Shown here piece after piece: positions 19,153 to 27,619 of a stretch of 64,000 nt of DNA. The DNA is from Nocardioidaceae bacterium SCSIO 66511 (GTDB lineage: Bacteria > Actinomycetota > Actinomycetes > Propionibacteriales > Nocardioidaceae). The DNA lies in the NCBI GenBank assembly GCA_023100825.1, contig CP095846.1:4545449-4609448 (forward strand), read 5' to 3'. The first letter of the stretch is position 1. Each line of letters opens with the position of its first letter. The position numbers and the translations under genes were made by a program. Under the pieces are notes generated by a model. The model saw nothing but the letters and a program-made list of their open reading frames with translations. It was not told the origin of the DNA and made no database searches.

Positions 19153-20070
19153 ATGGTCGAGACAGGAGACCCGGCGCTCGAGGCGCTCGACGCGTTGGCG
19201 GTACTCGGCGATCGCCCGCGTACCGTCGAGGAGCTCTCCGGCGGGTTGACCAACCGCAACCTCAAGGTGACGTCGGCGACCGGTACCCATGTCGTGCGCT
19301 GCAGTCGCAGCGACACGGAGCTGCTCGGCATCGACCGTGACGCCGAGCATGCGAACTCCCGTGCTGCCGAGGCCGCCGGCGTCGGTGCGCCCGTTCTCGA
19401 GTACCGCCCTGAGCTCAGCATGCTCGTCATCGGCTACATCGACGGCATCACGTACGACAACCACAACTTCCAGGTCGACGGCGTCGTCGAACGCGCGGCG
19501 AGAGCCTGCCGGCAGCTTCACACCGGGCCCGCTTTCGTCAACGAGTTCGACATGTTCGCCCGACAGCAGCGCTACCTGCGGATCGTGCGCGAACGCGGTT
19601 TCGCCCTACCACCCCGGTACGAAACGTTCACCGACGACTTCGCTCGCATGCGTACGGCGCTCACCGTACGCGCGGAGCCGCTCGTACCGTGCAACAACGA
19701 TCTGCTGGCGGGCAACTTCATCGACGACGGCGATAAGCTCTGGCTGATCGACTACGAGTACTCCGGTAACAACGACGCTTGCTTCGAGCTCGGCAACATC
19801 AGCACCGAATGTGATCTGACTGCCGAGCAGCTCGAAGAGCTCGTGACGGCGTACTTCGAACGACCACTACGCAACAAGATCGCCCGCACCCGGCTGCAGG
19901 CGATCGCCTCGCAGTACGGGTGGTCGCTCTGGGGTGTGATCCAAGACGCGACCAGCCCGCTCGACTTCGACTTCCATGCCTGGAGCATGGAGCGCTACGA
20001 GCGTGCCGCGGCCGCCTTCACTTCCACAAGCTTCGACACGCTTCTCGAGGAGGTCCAGCGCGATGACTGA
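19153..20070 (+). CDS. choline/ethanolamine-kinase-like phosphotransferase
   Basis: A 305-residue APH-fold protein. The Gly-rich GGLTNRNLKV and a hydrophobic VVRCSR strand match the nucleotide site; the Brenner-type catalytic loop is CNNDLLAGNFI and the metal-binding segment is LWLIDYEYSGNNDACFELGN, which is the choline-kinase version (IDYEY..N). It is likely to phosphorylate choline, ethanolamine or a related amino-alcohol. Its 3' end overlaps the FAD oxidoreductase start by 8 bp, so the two are co-translated. Confidence 0.85.
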   Translation: MVETGDPALEALDALAVLGDRPRTVEELSGGLTNRNLKVTSATGTHVVRCSRSDTELLGIDRDAEHANSRAAEAAGVGAPVLEYRPELSMLVIGYIDGITYDNHNFQVDGVVERAARACRQLHTGPAFVNEFDMFARQQRYLRIVRERGFALPPRYETFTDDFARMRTALTVRAEPLVPCNNDLLAGNFIDDGDKLWLIDYEYSGNNDACFELGNISTECDLTAEQLEELVTAYFERPLRNKIARTRLQAIASQYGWSLWGVIQDATSPLDFDFHAWSMERYERAAAAFTSTSFDTLLEEVQRDD

Positions 20071-22513
20071 GCTCCCGTCGCGGGCACAGGTCGTGATAGT
20101 CGGCGGCGGCGTGATCGGGGCCAGCGTCGCGTACCACCTGACGAAGCTCGGCCGGACCGACGTCGTACTACTCGAGCAGGGCGAGTTGTCGTGCGGCACG
20201 ACTTGGCATGCCGCCGGGCTCGTCGGTCAGTTGCGCGCATCCGAGAGCGGCACTCGTCTGGTGCAGTACTCGACCGAGCTGTACGCGGCTCTCGAGGCCG
20301 AAGTCGGACTGAGCGCGGGCTACAAGCGCTGCGGAGGCGTCACCGTTGCGCGTACTCCCGAACGCATGACTCAGTTGCGACGCACTGCCTCCACTGCGGA
20401 GGCGTACGGACTCGAGTGTGAGCTGCTCACCGCGGAGCAGGCGCAGGAGCGGTATCCCGTCATGCGCGTCGACGATCTCGTCGGCGGCATCTGGCTGCCC
20501 GGAGACGGCAAGGCGAACCCGACGGATCTGACGATGGCACTCGCCAAGGGGGCCCGGCAGGGTGGCGCGTCCATCCACGAGCGGGTCCGGGTGACCGGCT
20601 TCGGCGTACGAGACGGCGCCGTCGCCTCGGTGCACACCGATGTCGGCGACATCGAGGCCGAGATCGTCGTCAACTGCGCCGGCCAGTGGGCGAAGCACCT
20701 CGGCGACCAGGTCGGCGTTACGATCCCACTGCACTCCGCCGAGCACTTCTATGTCGTCACCGATCAACTCGGCGGCGTACATCCCGACCTGCCGATCCTG
20801 CGTGATCCGGACGGCTATACGTACTTCAAGGAGGAGGTCGGCGGCCTGATCGTCGGCGGGTTCGAACCCGATGCGAAGCCCTGGCGCTCGCCGCATGATC
20901 TGCCGTACCCGTTCGAGTTCCAGCTGCTCGACGAGGACTGGGAGCACTTCTCGGTGCTGATGGACAGCGCACTCGAACGCATTCCGGCGCTCGGCGAGAC
21001 GGGAATCCGCAAGTTCTACAACGGACCTGAGAGTTTCACGCCCGATAACCAGTTCATCCTCGGCGAGGCGCCGACACTGCGTAACTACTTTGTGGGCGCG
21101 GGGTTCAACTCCGTCGGCATTGCGTCGGCGGGCGGCGCAGGTCGCGCGCTCGCGGAGTGGATCGTCGAGGGCCGGGCGACGGCCGACCTGCTCGCGGTCG
21201 ACATCAGGAGGTTCGCGCCGTTCCATGGCAACAACGCCTGGTTGCGCTCGCGGGTTTCGGAGATCCTCGGCCTGCACTACGCGATCCCCTGGCCGAACCG
21301 CGAGCTCTCGACCGCCCGGCCGTTCCGGCGCTCACCCGTGCACGACCGGCTCGCGGACCGCAACGCCTACTTCGGCAGCAAGATGGGCTGGGAACGCCCG
21401 AACTACTTCGCACCGAGTGGCGAGAAGCCAGACATCGAGTACGCATGGGGCAAACAGAACTGGCTGCCCTGGTCGTCGGCCGAGCAGCTCGCGACCCGCA
21501 ACGCGGTGGCGGTGTTCGACCAGACCTCGTTCTCGAAATACCTCGTCACCGGCGGCGACGCCGTCGCGGCACTGCAATGGATCTGCACCAACGACGTCGA
21601 CGTGCCCATCGGCCGAGCCGTCTACACCGGGCTGTTGAACGACGGCGGGACGTACGAGTCGGACCTCACCGTCACTCGCACCGGACCCCAGACGTACCTC
21701 CTCGTCAGTAGCTCGGCGTCAACTGAGCGGGACCAGGACTGGATCCGGCGCAACCTGCCCGCCGGGACCACGACACAGATCGTCGATGTCACCTCGGCGT
21801 ACGCGGTGCTCGGGGTCATGGGACCACGCTCGCGCGACCTGTTGTCGCGGTTGACCGACGCCGACCTCGGCTCGGACGCCTTCCAGTTCGGCGAGAGTCG
21901 CGAGCTGACGATCGGCGCGGCGACCGTACGCGCGACCCGGATCACCTACGTCGGTGAGCTCGGCTGGGAGCTCTATGTACCAACGGACTTCGCCGTCGGC
22001 GTGTACGACGATCTCATGGCCGCCGGCGCCGACCTCGGAATCGTCGACGCCGGCTACTACGCGATCGAGTCAATGCGCCTGGAGAAGGGCTACCGCGCAT
22101 TCGGCCGCGAGCTGACCCCCGACTACGGACCCGTCGAGGCGGGGCTGACCTTCGCCTGCAAGCTGAAGACCGATATCGACTTCATCGGCCGTTCGGCAGT
22201 CGAGCAGGCCAAGGCGGCCGGTCCACGGAAGCGGCTCGTTTCGTTCGTCGTATCGGATCCTGAGCCGATGCTCTGGGGCGGCGAGCTGGTGCTCCGCGAC
22301 GGGGTTGCGGCCGGCATCGTCACGTCGGCCGCGTGGGGAGCGACGACGCGAGCCTGCGTCGGGCTCGCGTACGTCACCGCGACAGATGGAGAGGTCGCGA
22401 ACGCCGACTGGGTACGCGCAGGAACGTACTCCGTGAACGTGGCCGGCACGACGTACCCCGTCGAGGTCTCCTTGCGGGCGCCGTACGACCCGAAGAGCGA
22501 ACGCGTGCGCTGA
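20063..22513 (+). CDS. FAD-dependent oxidoreductase with GcvT domain (dimethylglycine/sarcosine dehydrogenase type)
   Basis: An 816-residue two-part enzyme. The N-terminal DAO domain has the dinucleotide motif VVIVGGGVIGASVAYHLTKLG and CGTTWHAAGLVGQLR, whose His is the site of covalent FAD linkage in dimethylglycine dehydrogenase. The C-terminal half is a GcvT/aminomethyltransferase module that transfers the oxidised methyl group to tetrahydrofolate (FDQTSFSKYLVTGGDAV through SAAWGATTRACVGLAYV). The reaction is oxidative N-demethylation of a secondary or tertiary amine. The start at MTELPSRAQVV is chosen by family; the longer frame lies inside the preceding gene. Confidence 0.92.
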   Translation: MTELPSRAQVVIVGGGVIGASVAYHLTKLGRTDVVLLEQGELSCGTTWHAAGLVGQLRASESGTRLVQYSTELYAALEAEVGLSAGYKRCGGVTVARTPERMTQLRRTASTAEAYGLECELLTAEQAQERYPVMRVDDLVGGIWLPGDGKANPTDLTMALAKGARQGGASIHERVRVTGFGVRDGAVASVHTDVGDIEAEIVVNCAGQWAKHLGDQVGVTIPLHSAEHFYVVTDQLGGVHPDLPILRDPDGYTYFKEEVGGLIVGGFEPDAKPWRSPHDLPYPFEFQLLDEDWEHFSVLMDSALERIPALGETGIRKFYNGPESFTPDNQFILGEAPTLRNYFVGAGFNSVGIASAGGAGRALAEWIVEGRATADLLAVDIRRFAPFHGNNAWLRSRVSEILGLHYAIPWPNRELSTARPFRRSPVHDRLADRNAYFGSKMGWERPNYFAPSGEKPDIEYAWGKQNWLPWSSAEQLATRNAVAVFDQTSFSKYLVTGGDAVAALQWICTNDVDVPIGRAVYTGLLNDGGTYESDLTVTRTGPQTYLLVSSSASTERDQDWIRRNLPAGTTTQIVDVTSAYAVLGVMGPRSRDLLSRLTDADLGSDAFQFGESRELTIGAATVRATRITYVGELGWELYVPTDFAVGVYDDLMAAGADLGIVDAGYYAIESMRLEKGYRAFGRELTPDYGPVEAGLTFACKLKTDIDFIGRSAVEQAKAAGPRKRLVSFVVSDPEPMLWGGELVLRDGVAAGIVTSAAWGATTRACVGLAYVTATDGEVANADWVRAGTYSVNVAGTTYPVEVSLRAPYDPKSERVR

Positions 22514-22517
22514 CGGC

Positions 22518-23294
22518 CTAGGCCGGATAGGTACCGCCGGACAACAGTCCGACCGCTGCGGCCTCGATCGCCTTGCTCGCGACCCCATGCAGTGCCGGAC
22601 CGACGCTGATCCGACTAACGCCTGCCTCCGAAAGCTCTTCGATGCTGGGCGCTCCGGGCATCAGCATCGCGTTGACGGGCACCTGGAGCGCGCTGGCCAG
22701 CTCGGACAGTATGGGTGGGTCGAGCAGTCCCGGCACGAAGACCCCACTGGCGCCGGCATCGACGTACGACTTCGCTCGCTCCAAGGTCTCGGCCGGCCGC
22801 TGCGTCTCCGCGATCCCGTCGGTGAAGTAGGTGTCGATCCGGGCATTGATGAACAGCTCAACGCCCTGCTCGTCGGCTGCTCGGCGTACGGTCTCGATCC
22901 GCGCCGCTTGGTCAGCGCGGGTACGAAGGGCGCGCGCGTCCGTGTCCTCGAGATTGACTCCCACGATGCCGGTGTCCAGGATCGCCGCGATGTTGCGGGC
23001 GAGCTCATCGTGGCCATCGGCGTACCCGGCCTCGATGTCCGCCGAGACGGGTAGGTCGACCGACGCGACGATGCGAGCGAGGGAAGCGATCACCAACTCG
23101 AGGTCGAGGTCACCTCCGTCGTCGAGTCCGAGCCCCCACGCGTGTGCGGCGCTCGTGGTGGCAATGGCCGTAGCGCCGGCGCGTTCGACAGCTCGCGCCG
23201 ACGAGACGTCCCAGGCATTGGGGAGTATGAGGGGCTCAGTCGTGGTGTGGAGCCGGGCGAAGTCAGATGCACGCTCGCGCTGATCAGGTGACAT
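22518..23294 (-). CDS. isocitrate lyase/PEP-mutase family protein
   Basis: A 258-residue (beta/alpha)8 enzyme of the ICL/PEPM group. ILPNAWDVSSARAVERAGATAIATTS, SADIEAGYADG, VGVNLEDTD and LFINARIDTYF are the conserved blocks that bind Mg2+ and the oxo-acid. Phosphonopyruvate hydrolase, oxaloacetate decarboxylase or 2-methylisocitrate-lyase-like activities occur in this group and cannot be separated here. It converges on the FAD oxidoreductase with a 4-bp gap. Confidence 0.85.
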   Translation of the reverse strand: MSPDQRERASDFARLHTTTEPLILPNAWDVSSARAVERAGATAIATTSAAHAWGLGLDDGGDLDLELVIASLARIVASVDLPVSADIEAGYADGHDELARNIAAILDTGIVGVNLEDTDARALRTRADQAARIETVRRAADEQGVELFINARIDTYFTDGIAETQRPAETLERAKSYVDAGASGVFVPGLLDPPILSELASALQVPVNAMLMPGAPSIEELSEAGVSRISVGPALHGVASKAIEAAAVGLLSGGTYPA

Positions 23295-23343
23295 GCACCG
23301 ATCACAGCACGGCGAGGAGCCAGCCGCTGGCGGTGATCGGACG

Positions 23344-23589
23344 TCAACGCTCCTTGCGTCGACCGCGCATCCACGGGAACAGCGACCCGACGACGAGACC
23401 CGCCACGAAGATGACCAACAGCCAGATCCAGGCAGGCATCGAGATCGTCCAGAACAGGAAGTCGATCCTGCCCTTGCTGGTGTTCTGAAAGATGAACACG
23501 AGCGCGACGACGGCGATCACCAGACCGACAACGAGCTTCGGACTGATCCGTAACGGTCGTCCCTCACCACGGTCGGACTGATCGGTCAT
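23344..23589 (-). CDS. LapA-domain small membrane protein
   Basis: An 81-residue protein from MTDQSDRGEG. Two hydrophobic helices, LVVGLVIAVVALVFIFQN and WIWLLVIFVAGLVVGSLF, surround the family's FxNxxxxxxxFLFWxxxxP segment, and a basic tail (MRGRRKER) ends it. LapA/YciS-like proteins are inner-membrane, often linked to lipid or envelope homeostasis. It follows the endonuclease IV gene by 11 bp and is probably co-transcribed. Confidence 0.82.
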   Translation of the reverse strand: MTDQSDRGEGRPLRISPKLVVGLVIAVVALVFIFQNTSKGRIDFLFWTISMPAWIWLLVIFVAGLVVGSLFPWMRGRRKER

Positions 23590-23600
23590 GATCGCCTCCG

Positions 23601-24413
23601 TCAGGCTTGCGTGACGCGCTCTCGAAGCCACTCGATATCGGCTGTGTGCTCGGTGGCACCACCTGGAGTTTCGCAGACCACGGGTACGCCCGCACTTCGT
23701 ACGACTCCGACGATGAGGTCGGGATCGATGTTGCCGGCGCCGAGGTTGGCATGGCGGTCGGCTCCGGAGTCGAACTCGTCACGGCTGTCATTGCAATGCA
23801 CCAGGTCGATGCGACCGGTGATCGCGCGTACGTCATCGACGATCGTCTCCAACGCGTTGCCGCCCGCATGGGCGTGGCAGGTGTCGAGGCAGAACCCGAC
23901 GTTGTCGAACCCCTCGGCCTTCGAGATCGCATCCCACACCCGCGCGATGCGGTCGAGGTAGCGGGTCATGGCGTTGTCTCCGCCGGCGGTGTTCTCGATC
24001 AGCACCGGCAGCTTGAGGTCGGTGGCCTCGATGGCCTTGCGCCAGTTGTCGAAACCCTTCTCCGGGTCGTCTGTCTTGTTGACGTGACCGCCGTGCACGA
24101 TCAGGCCCTTGGCCCCGATCGAGGCGGCCGCGTCGACGTGTTGCTGCAGCAGCTTGCGGCTCGGGATGCGGATGCGGTTGTTGGTCGTCGCGACGTTGAT
24201 CAGGTACGGCGCGTGGACGTACAGGTCGATGCCAGCGGCTTCGGCGTCTGCCTTGAGCGCCTCCGGCCCCCCGTCGTACGCCCACTCCGGCCCCTTGTAA
24301 CCCTGGGGGTCACCAAGGAAGATCTGCACGACCGATGCGGACCGCGCCTCGGCCTCCGCGATCGGGTCGGTCTGGTCGACGTGGGCACCGATCTTCTCCG
24401 CGACGTTGCTCAT
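23601..24413 (-). CDS. deoxyribonuclease IV (AP endonuclease, Nfo-like)
   Basis: A 270-residue TIM-barrel AP endonuclease with the zinc ligands of the family: [61 protein letters not shown] and VVCETPGG. It cleaves DNA 5' to abasic sites in base-excision repair. Length is normal. Immediately upstream of its start is the MITE-like element, which may have altered its promoter. Confidence 0.92.
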   Translation of the reverse strand: MSNVAEKIGAHVDQTDPIAEAEARSASVVQIFLGDPQGYKGPEWAYDGGPEALKADAEAAGIDLYVHAPYLINVATTNNRIRIPSRKLLQQHVDAAASIGAKGLIVHGGHVNKTDDPEKGFDNWRKAIEATDLKLPVLIENTAGGDNAMTRYLDRIARVWDAISKAEGFDNVGFCLDTCHAHAGGNALETIVDDVRAITGRIDLVHCNDSRDEFDSGADRHANLGAGNIDPDLIVGVVRSAGVPVVCETPGGATEHTADIEWLRERVTQA

Positions 24414-24420
24414 GATCCCA

Positions 24421-24592
24421 CTCTAGTGTCCTGCGTTCGAAGTACCTTGACGTTCTTCGCCGCCCAGGCGGCGCCCCGCGGCGTCCTCGTCGTCGGAAAT
24501 AGGGCCCACTATGACTGTCCTCCTCGTCCTTGCGGATGCATCCACCTGGACGACGCCTACCGTAAAGCCACTTCAAACGCAGGACACTAGAG
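24421..24592. mobile_element. MITE-like element with IS630-type TA termini
   Basis: Terminal inverted repeats lie at 24421-24443 and 24570-24592, matching over 23 bp with one mismatch. Outer ends read CTCTAGTGTCCTGCG and its complement. The innermost boundary TA at 24424-24425 is mirrored at the other end, as expected for a TA target duplication of Tc1/mariner/IS630 elements. About 172 bp separate the outer ends, and no transposase fits inside, so it would need a transposase in trans. Confidence 0.7.
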
Positions 24593-24645
24593 ATGCGCAC
24601 CGACGACCGGACCGGTCGTACCCGGGCGGTCACCGGGTTCAACAA

Positions 24646-24664
24646 GCAGGTTAGCCTCACCTAA
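24646..24664 (+). promoter_or_regulatory. iron box (IdeR/DmdR type)
   Basis: GCAGGTTAGCCTCACCTAA matches the consensus TTAGGTTAGGCTAACCTAA at 15 of 19 positions. Its last base is the first base of the ATG of the siderophore-binding gene. Repression by Fe2+-loaded IdeR/DmdR would block transcription directly at the start. Confidence 0.75.
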
Positions 24665-25650
24665 TGACCTTCACGCTACGCCGCACCGCGACCCTGATCG
24701 CTTCGGTCGCACTCTTCACGACCGTCGGTTGTGGATCAGACTCATCCGACTCCTCCGAGTCCGATAGCGAACCGGTCGGCGACGCATCGGCGTACCCGGT
24801 CACCATCGATACGTCGTTCGGCGCAGTCGAGATCGAGGAGCCCCCGGAGCGCGTGGTGACGATCGGCTTCAGCGATCAGGACTTCGCACTCGCTCTCGGT
24901 GTCGAGCCGGTCGGCGTCCGCGAGTTTCTGGGTTATGACGCGCCGAATCGGCCTTGGGCACCAAAGAGCGTGCAGGGCAAGGAGATCCCGACGGTCGGCG
25001 CCGAGGAGCTCAATGTCGAGAAGGTCGCGTCGCTCGACCCCGATCTCATCCTCGGGCTGAACGGCTACATCGACAAGGCGACGTACGAACTTCTCGCCGA
25101 GTTCGCACCGACTGTTGCCGAGACCGACGCCGGTGCGCCGGACTGGGAGGAGCAGACGCTGCTCACCGGCAAGGCGCTCGGCGTGGAAGCCGAGGCGAAG
25201 GATCTCGTACAGCAGACGAAGCAGGCGTTCGCCGACGCCCGCGACGAGCATCCCGAGTTCGAGGGAAAGAGCGCGGCGTTTGCGCTGGGCGGCGCGTACG
25301 CACTGGGCACGGACGACTACCGATCCGGCTGGTTGACCGATCTCGGATTCACCGTGCCGAAGACAGGCGGAGAAGTGAGCGAGGAGGAGCTCGGAACCTT
25401 CGACGCCGACGTGCTGATCGCGGAGGGTGTCGAAGAGGACGTGGCTGAGTCCGAGTTGTTCCAGAGTCTCGACGTAGTCAAGCAGAACCGGATGGTCGAC
25501 GTGGGTGAGTTCTCCGACGACTTCGCCGGCGCGCTCGGGTTCAACAGTCCGCTGAGCCTGCCGTACGTACTGGAGGTCGCAGTGCCACGGCTTGCCGCGG
25601 CCACCGACGACGACCCGTCGACGAAGCCCGCGCCGTACCCGGAGAGCTGA
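24664..25650 (+). CDS. iron-siderophore ABC transporter substrate-binding lipoprotein
   Basis: A 328-residue class III periplasmic-binding-type protein. A signal peptide with a lipobox (SVALFTTVGC, Cys23) predicts a membrane-anchored lipoprotein. The FecB-like domain shows VVTIGFSDQDFALALGVEPVGV, VASLDPDLILGLNGYI and DADVLIAEGVEEDVAES. It should capture a ferric siderophore outside the membrane. No permease or ATPase gene is adjacent, so it must borrow an importer encoded elsewhere. An IdeR-type iron box overlaps the start. Confidence 0.9.
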   Translation: MTFTLRRTATLIASVALFTTVGCGSDSSDSSESDSEPVGDASAYPVTIDTSFGAVEIEEPPERVVTIGFSDQDFALALGVEPVGVREFLGYDAPNRPWAPKSVQGKEIPTVGAEELNVEKVASLDPDLILGLNGYIDKATYELLAEFAPTVAETDAGAPDWEEQTLLTGKALGVEAEAKDLVQQTKQAFADARDEHPEFEGKSAAFALGGAYALGTDDYRSGWLTDLGFTVPKTGGEVSEEELGTFDADVLIAEGVEEDVAESELFQSLDVVKQNRMVDVGEFSDDFAGALGFNSPLSLPYVLEVAVPRLAAATDDDPSTKPAPYPES

Positions 25651-25657
25651 AAAAGAG

Positions 25658-25727
25658 CGAGGCACTCCTCGCGCGGCGCCGAGTCACCCGCAAGGGTGGT
25701 ACTCGTCAGTGCGCGAGAAGTGCCTCG
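25658..25727 (-). terminator. terminator of the rpsF-ssb-rpsR-rplI operon
   Basis: Arms CGAGGCACTCCTCGCGC (25658-25674) and GCGCGAGAAGTGCCTCG (25711-25727) pair with one mismatch, and a second inner hairpin (GAGTCACCC with GGGTG..ACTC) sits inside. On the minus strand the outer stem is followed by TCTTTTTC, a proper U-tract, so it ends the ribosomal operon 14 bp after rplI. Confidence 0.8.
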
Positions 25728-25740
25728 TCAGCGTGGTGCG

Positions 25741-26190
25741 TCAGCTGGCGGCCGCGACATCGAGGGCCAGCTTCGCCGACACCTCGGGGTGGATCGAGAC
25801 CGTGACGGAGTGCCCGCCGACCGACTTGATCGGGTTGCCGACCTCGATGCGACGCTTGTCGACGTCGATACCGGCCTGGTCCTTCAGCGCCGCCGCGATC
25901 TCGGAGACGGTGACGGCGCCGAACAGACGCCCGCCCTCGCCGACGCGCTCGCGGATCTTGACGGTCACGCCCTCGATCTGGTTGCGGATGTCTTCGGCGT
26001 GTGCGACATCGCGGACCTCGCGGACCGTACGCGCCTTCTTGATCGAGTCGATCTGCTTCTCGGCGCCGCGACTCCAACGAATCGCGTAGCCGCGGGGCAT
26101 CAGGAAGTTGCGGCCGTAGCCGTCCTTGACCTCGACGACATCGCCAGGTGCGCCGAGGTTTGCGACCTCGTGAGTGAGGATCAGCTTCAT
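25741..26190 (-). CDS. rplI: 50S ribosomal protein L9
   Basis: A 149-residue L9. The N-terminal RNA-binding domain is [36 protein letters not shown]; a connecting helix and the C-terminal domain with [20 protein letters not shown] and [15 protein letters not shown] follow. It binds domain V of 23S rRNA and stabilises the L1 side. An ATG directly upstream (26193) is an alternative first codon. Last gene of the rpsF operon, 17 bp after rpsR. Confidence 0.98.
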   Translation of the reverse strand: MKLILTHEVANLGAPGDVVEVKDGYGRNFLMPRGYAIRWSRGAEKQIDSIKKARTVREVRDVAHAEDIRNQIEGVTVKIRERVGEGGRLFGAVTVSEIAAALKDQAGIDVDKRRIEVGNPIKSVGGHSVTVSIHPEVSAKLALDVAAAS

Positions 26191-26207
26191 CATGTGCTCC
26201 TCTGCAC

Positions 26208-26444
26208 TCAGCGGGTGGTCGAGGTGTACGGCAGCAACGCCATCTCGCGGGCGTTCTTGATCGCGGTCGCGATCTTGCGCTGCTCCTGAACGGAGACACC
26301 GGTCACCCGACGCGCACGGATCTTGCCGCGGTCGGAAATGAACTTGCGCAGCAGCGCGGTGTCTTTGTAGTCGATGTAGCTCACGCCAGCCACGAGCAGA
26401 GGATTCTGCTTCTTCTTGGGCTTGCGTACAACGGGCTTCGCCAT
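26208..26444 (-). CDS. rpsR: 30S ribosomal protein S18, cysteine-free form
   Basis: A 78-residue S18 with [27 protein letters not shown] and the ending [15 protein letters not shown]. Standard zinc-binding S18 has a CxxC pair near the N-terminus and a further Cys after RRVTG. Here those regions read [13 protein letters not shown] and [11 protein letters not shown], with no Cys at all. It is therefore the zinc-independent (C-) type, yet it occupies the main rpsF operon. It partners S6 on the platform of the 30S subunit. Confidence 0.97.
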   Translation of the reverse strand: MAKPVVRKPKKKQNPLLVAGVSYIDYKDTALLRKFISDRGKIRARRVTGVSVQEQRKIATAIKNAREMALLPYTSTTR

Positions 26445-26520
26445 TGTGGTGCTCCTCGTTACTGAGCCCGGCCTCGGTGGCCGGAATGGTCTGAAAATCT
26501 GGTCTGACTAGGTCGCTGCC

Positions 26521-27060
26521 CTAGAACGGAGGCTCATCCGACGAACCCGCCGGCGCGTTGCCGGAGGCCCACGGGTCGCTCTGCCCGCCACCGGCGTTGC
26601 CGCCGCCGGCCGGAGCCGCCCACGGATCGTTGGCCGGAGCGGACTGCTGCCCGCCGCCTCCGCCGCCGGAGTAGCCGCCCTGACCGCCGCCGGAGCGGCT
26701 GGCCCGAGTCACCTTGGCGGTGGCGCTGCGCAGGCTGGGACCGACCTCGTCGACATCGATCTCGGTGCTCTGGCCGCGCGAGCCGTCCTGGCGCTCGAAC
26801 TGACGGATCTTCAGTCGGCCCTGAACAATGACGCGCATGCCCTTCTCGAGGGACTCCGCGACATTCTCGGCCGCCTGACGCCAAACGGCACAGGACAGGA
26901 ACAGCGTGTCACCGTCCTTCCACTCACCCGACTGACGGTCGAACTGACGCGGCGTCGAGGCGATGCGGAAGTTGGCAACCGCTGCTCCGGACGGTGTGAA
27001 GCGCAGCTCGGGATGGTCGACGAGGTTGCCGACCACGGTGATGACGGTGTCGCCTGCCAT
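26521..27060 (-). CDS. ssb: single-stranded DNA-binding protein
   Basis: A 179-residue SSB. The OB fold begins [31 protein letters not shown] and includes [23 protein letters not shown] Gly/Gln-rich disordered linker leads to the acidic tip SSDEPPF, which docks replication and repair partners. It sits between rpsF and rpsR, the usual actinobacterial order, and is transcribed with them. Confidence 0.97.
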   Translation of the reverse strand: MAGDTVITVVGNLVDHPELRFTPSGAAVANFRIASTPRQFDRQSGEWKDGDTLFLSCAVWRQAAENVAESLEKGMRVIVQGRLKIRQFERQDGSRGQSTEIDVDEVGPSLRSATAKVTRASRSGGGQGGYSGGGGGGQQSAPANDPWAAPAGGGNAGGGQSDPWASGNAPAGSSDEPPF

Positions 27061-27158
27061 GAGATCTCCGAAAGGTTGAGGGACTGCTGCCTAGCAGTAA
27101 ACCGCCGTCCGCCGACATTGGGAACTGTTGTCCACGACGTACGGTCGGCGGCTGTGGA

Positions 27159-27449
27159 TTATCGAGCGTCCGGGCGTACGACCTTGGTCCGGATGACCGA
27201 CTCCGACAGCGACAGCTGCCGGCTCAGCTCCTTGACCGTGTCGGGCTTGGCGCTGAACTCGACGACGGCATAGATGCCTTCGGACTTCTTGTCGATCTCG
27301 TACGCGAGACGGCGACGTCCCCAGACGTCGACGCTCTCGACATCGCCGCCGTCTTGGCGCACGACATTGAGGTACTGATCGAGGTTCGGGGCGACGGTGC
27401 GCTCCTCGAGATCTGGATCGAGGATCACCATCAGCTCATAACGACGCAA
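27159..27449 (-). CDS. rpsF: 30S ribosomal protein S6
   Basis: A 96-residue S6 beginning [16 protein letters not shown] and containing [29 protein letters not shown]. The start codon is TTG, supported by the exact family N-terminus and a GGAGGTGG site about 8 bp upstream. First gene of the rpsF-ssb-rpsR-rplI operon; the S6-S18 pair assembles on 16S rRNA helix 23. Confidence 0.97.
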   Translation of the reverse strand: MRRYELMVILDPDLEERTVAPNLDQYLNVVRQDGGDVESVDVWGRRRLAYEIDKKSEGIYAVVEFSAKPDTVKELSRQLSLSESVIRTKVVRPDAR

Positions 27450-27476
27450 GGCGTTCCACCTCCTACGGACTCTGCG

Positions 27477-27495
27477 GTCACGGTCTCTCCGTGAC
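27477..27495 (-). promoter_or_regulatory. hairpin in rpsF leader, candidate S6:S18 regulatory motif
   Basis: GTCACGG (27477-27483) and CCGTGAC (27489-27495) form a perfect 7-bp stem with a 5-nt loop in the rpsF 5' leader. On the transcript an ACCG lies in the 3' side of the stem, recalling the CCG-containing leader bound by S6:S18 in many bacteria. A possible -10 (TACACT, minus strand, 27547-27552) lies upstream. Structural match to the known motif is only partial. Confidence 0.4.
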
Positions 27496-27619
27496 AGGAG
27501 GGCTTTGCATCAGCTCGCAACGCATGGGCGTACGAGCAATCGATGCAGTGTAGCCGGGCGAGGACGGCCGAGGCCAATCGAGCGTTGGCCGGCAGCCGCC
27601 TCGCCGCTGTCCGCCTTCG

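Noticed and set aside
27128..27161. Two DnaA-box-like words (TTGTCCACG and TGTGGATTA) between ssb and rpsF
   Set aside because: Each has a mismatch and they are isolated, so chance matches are likely.
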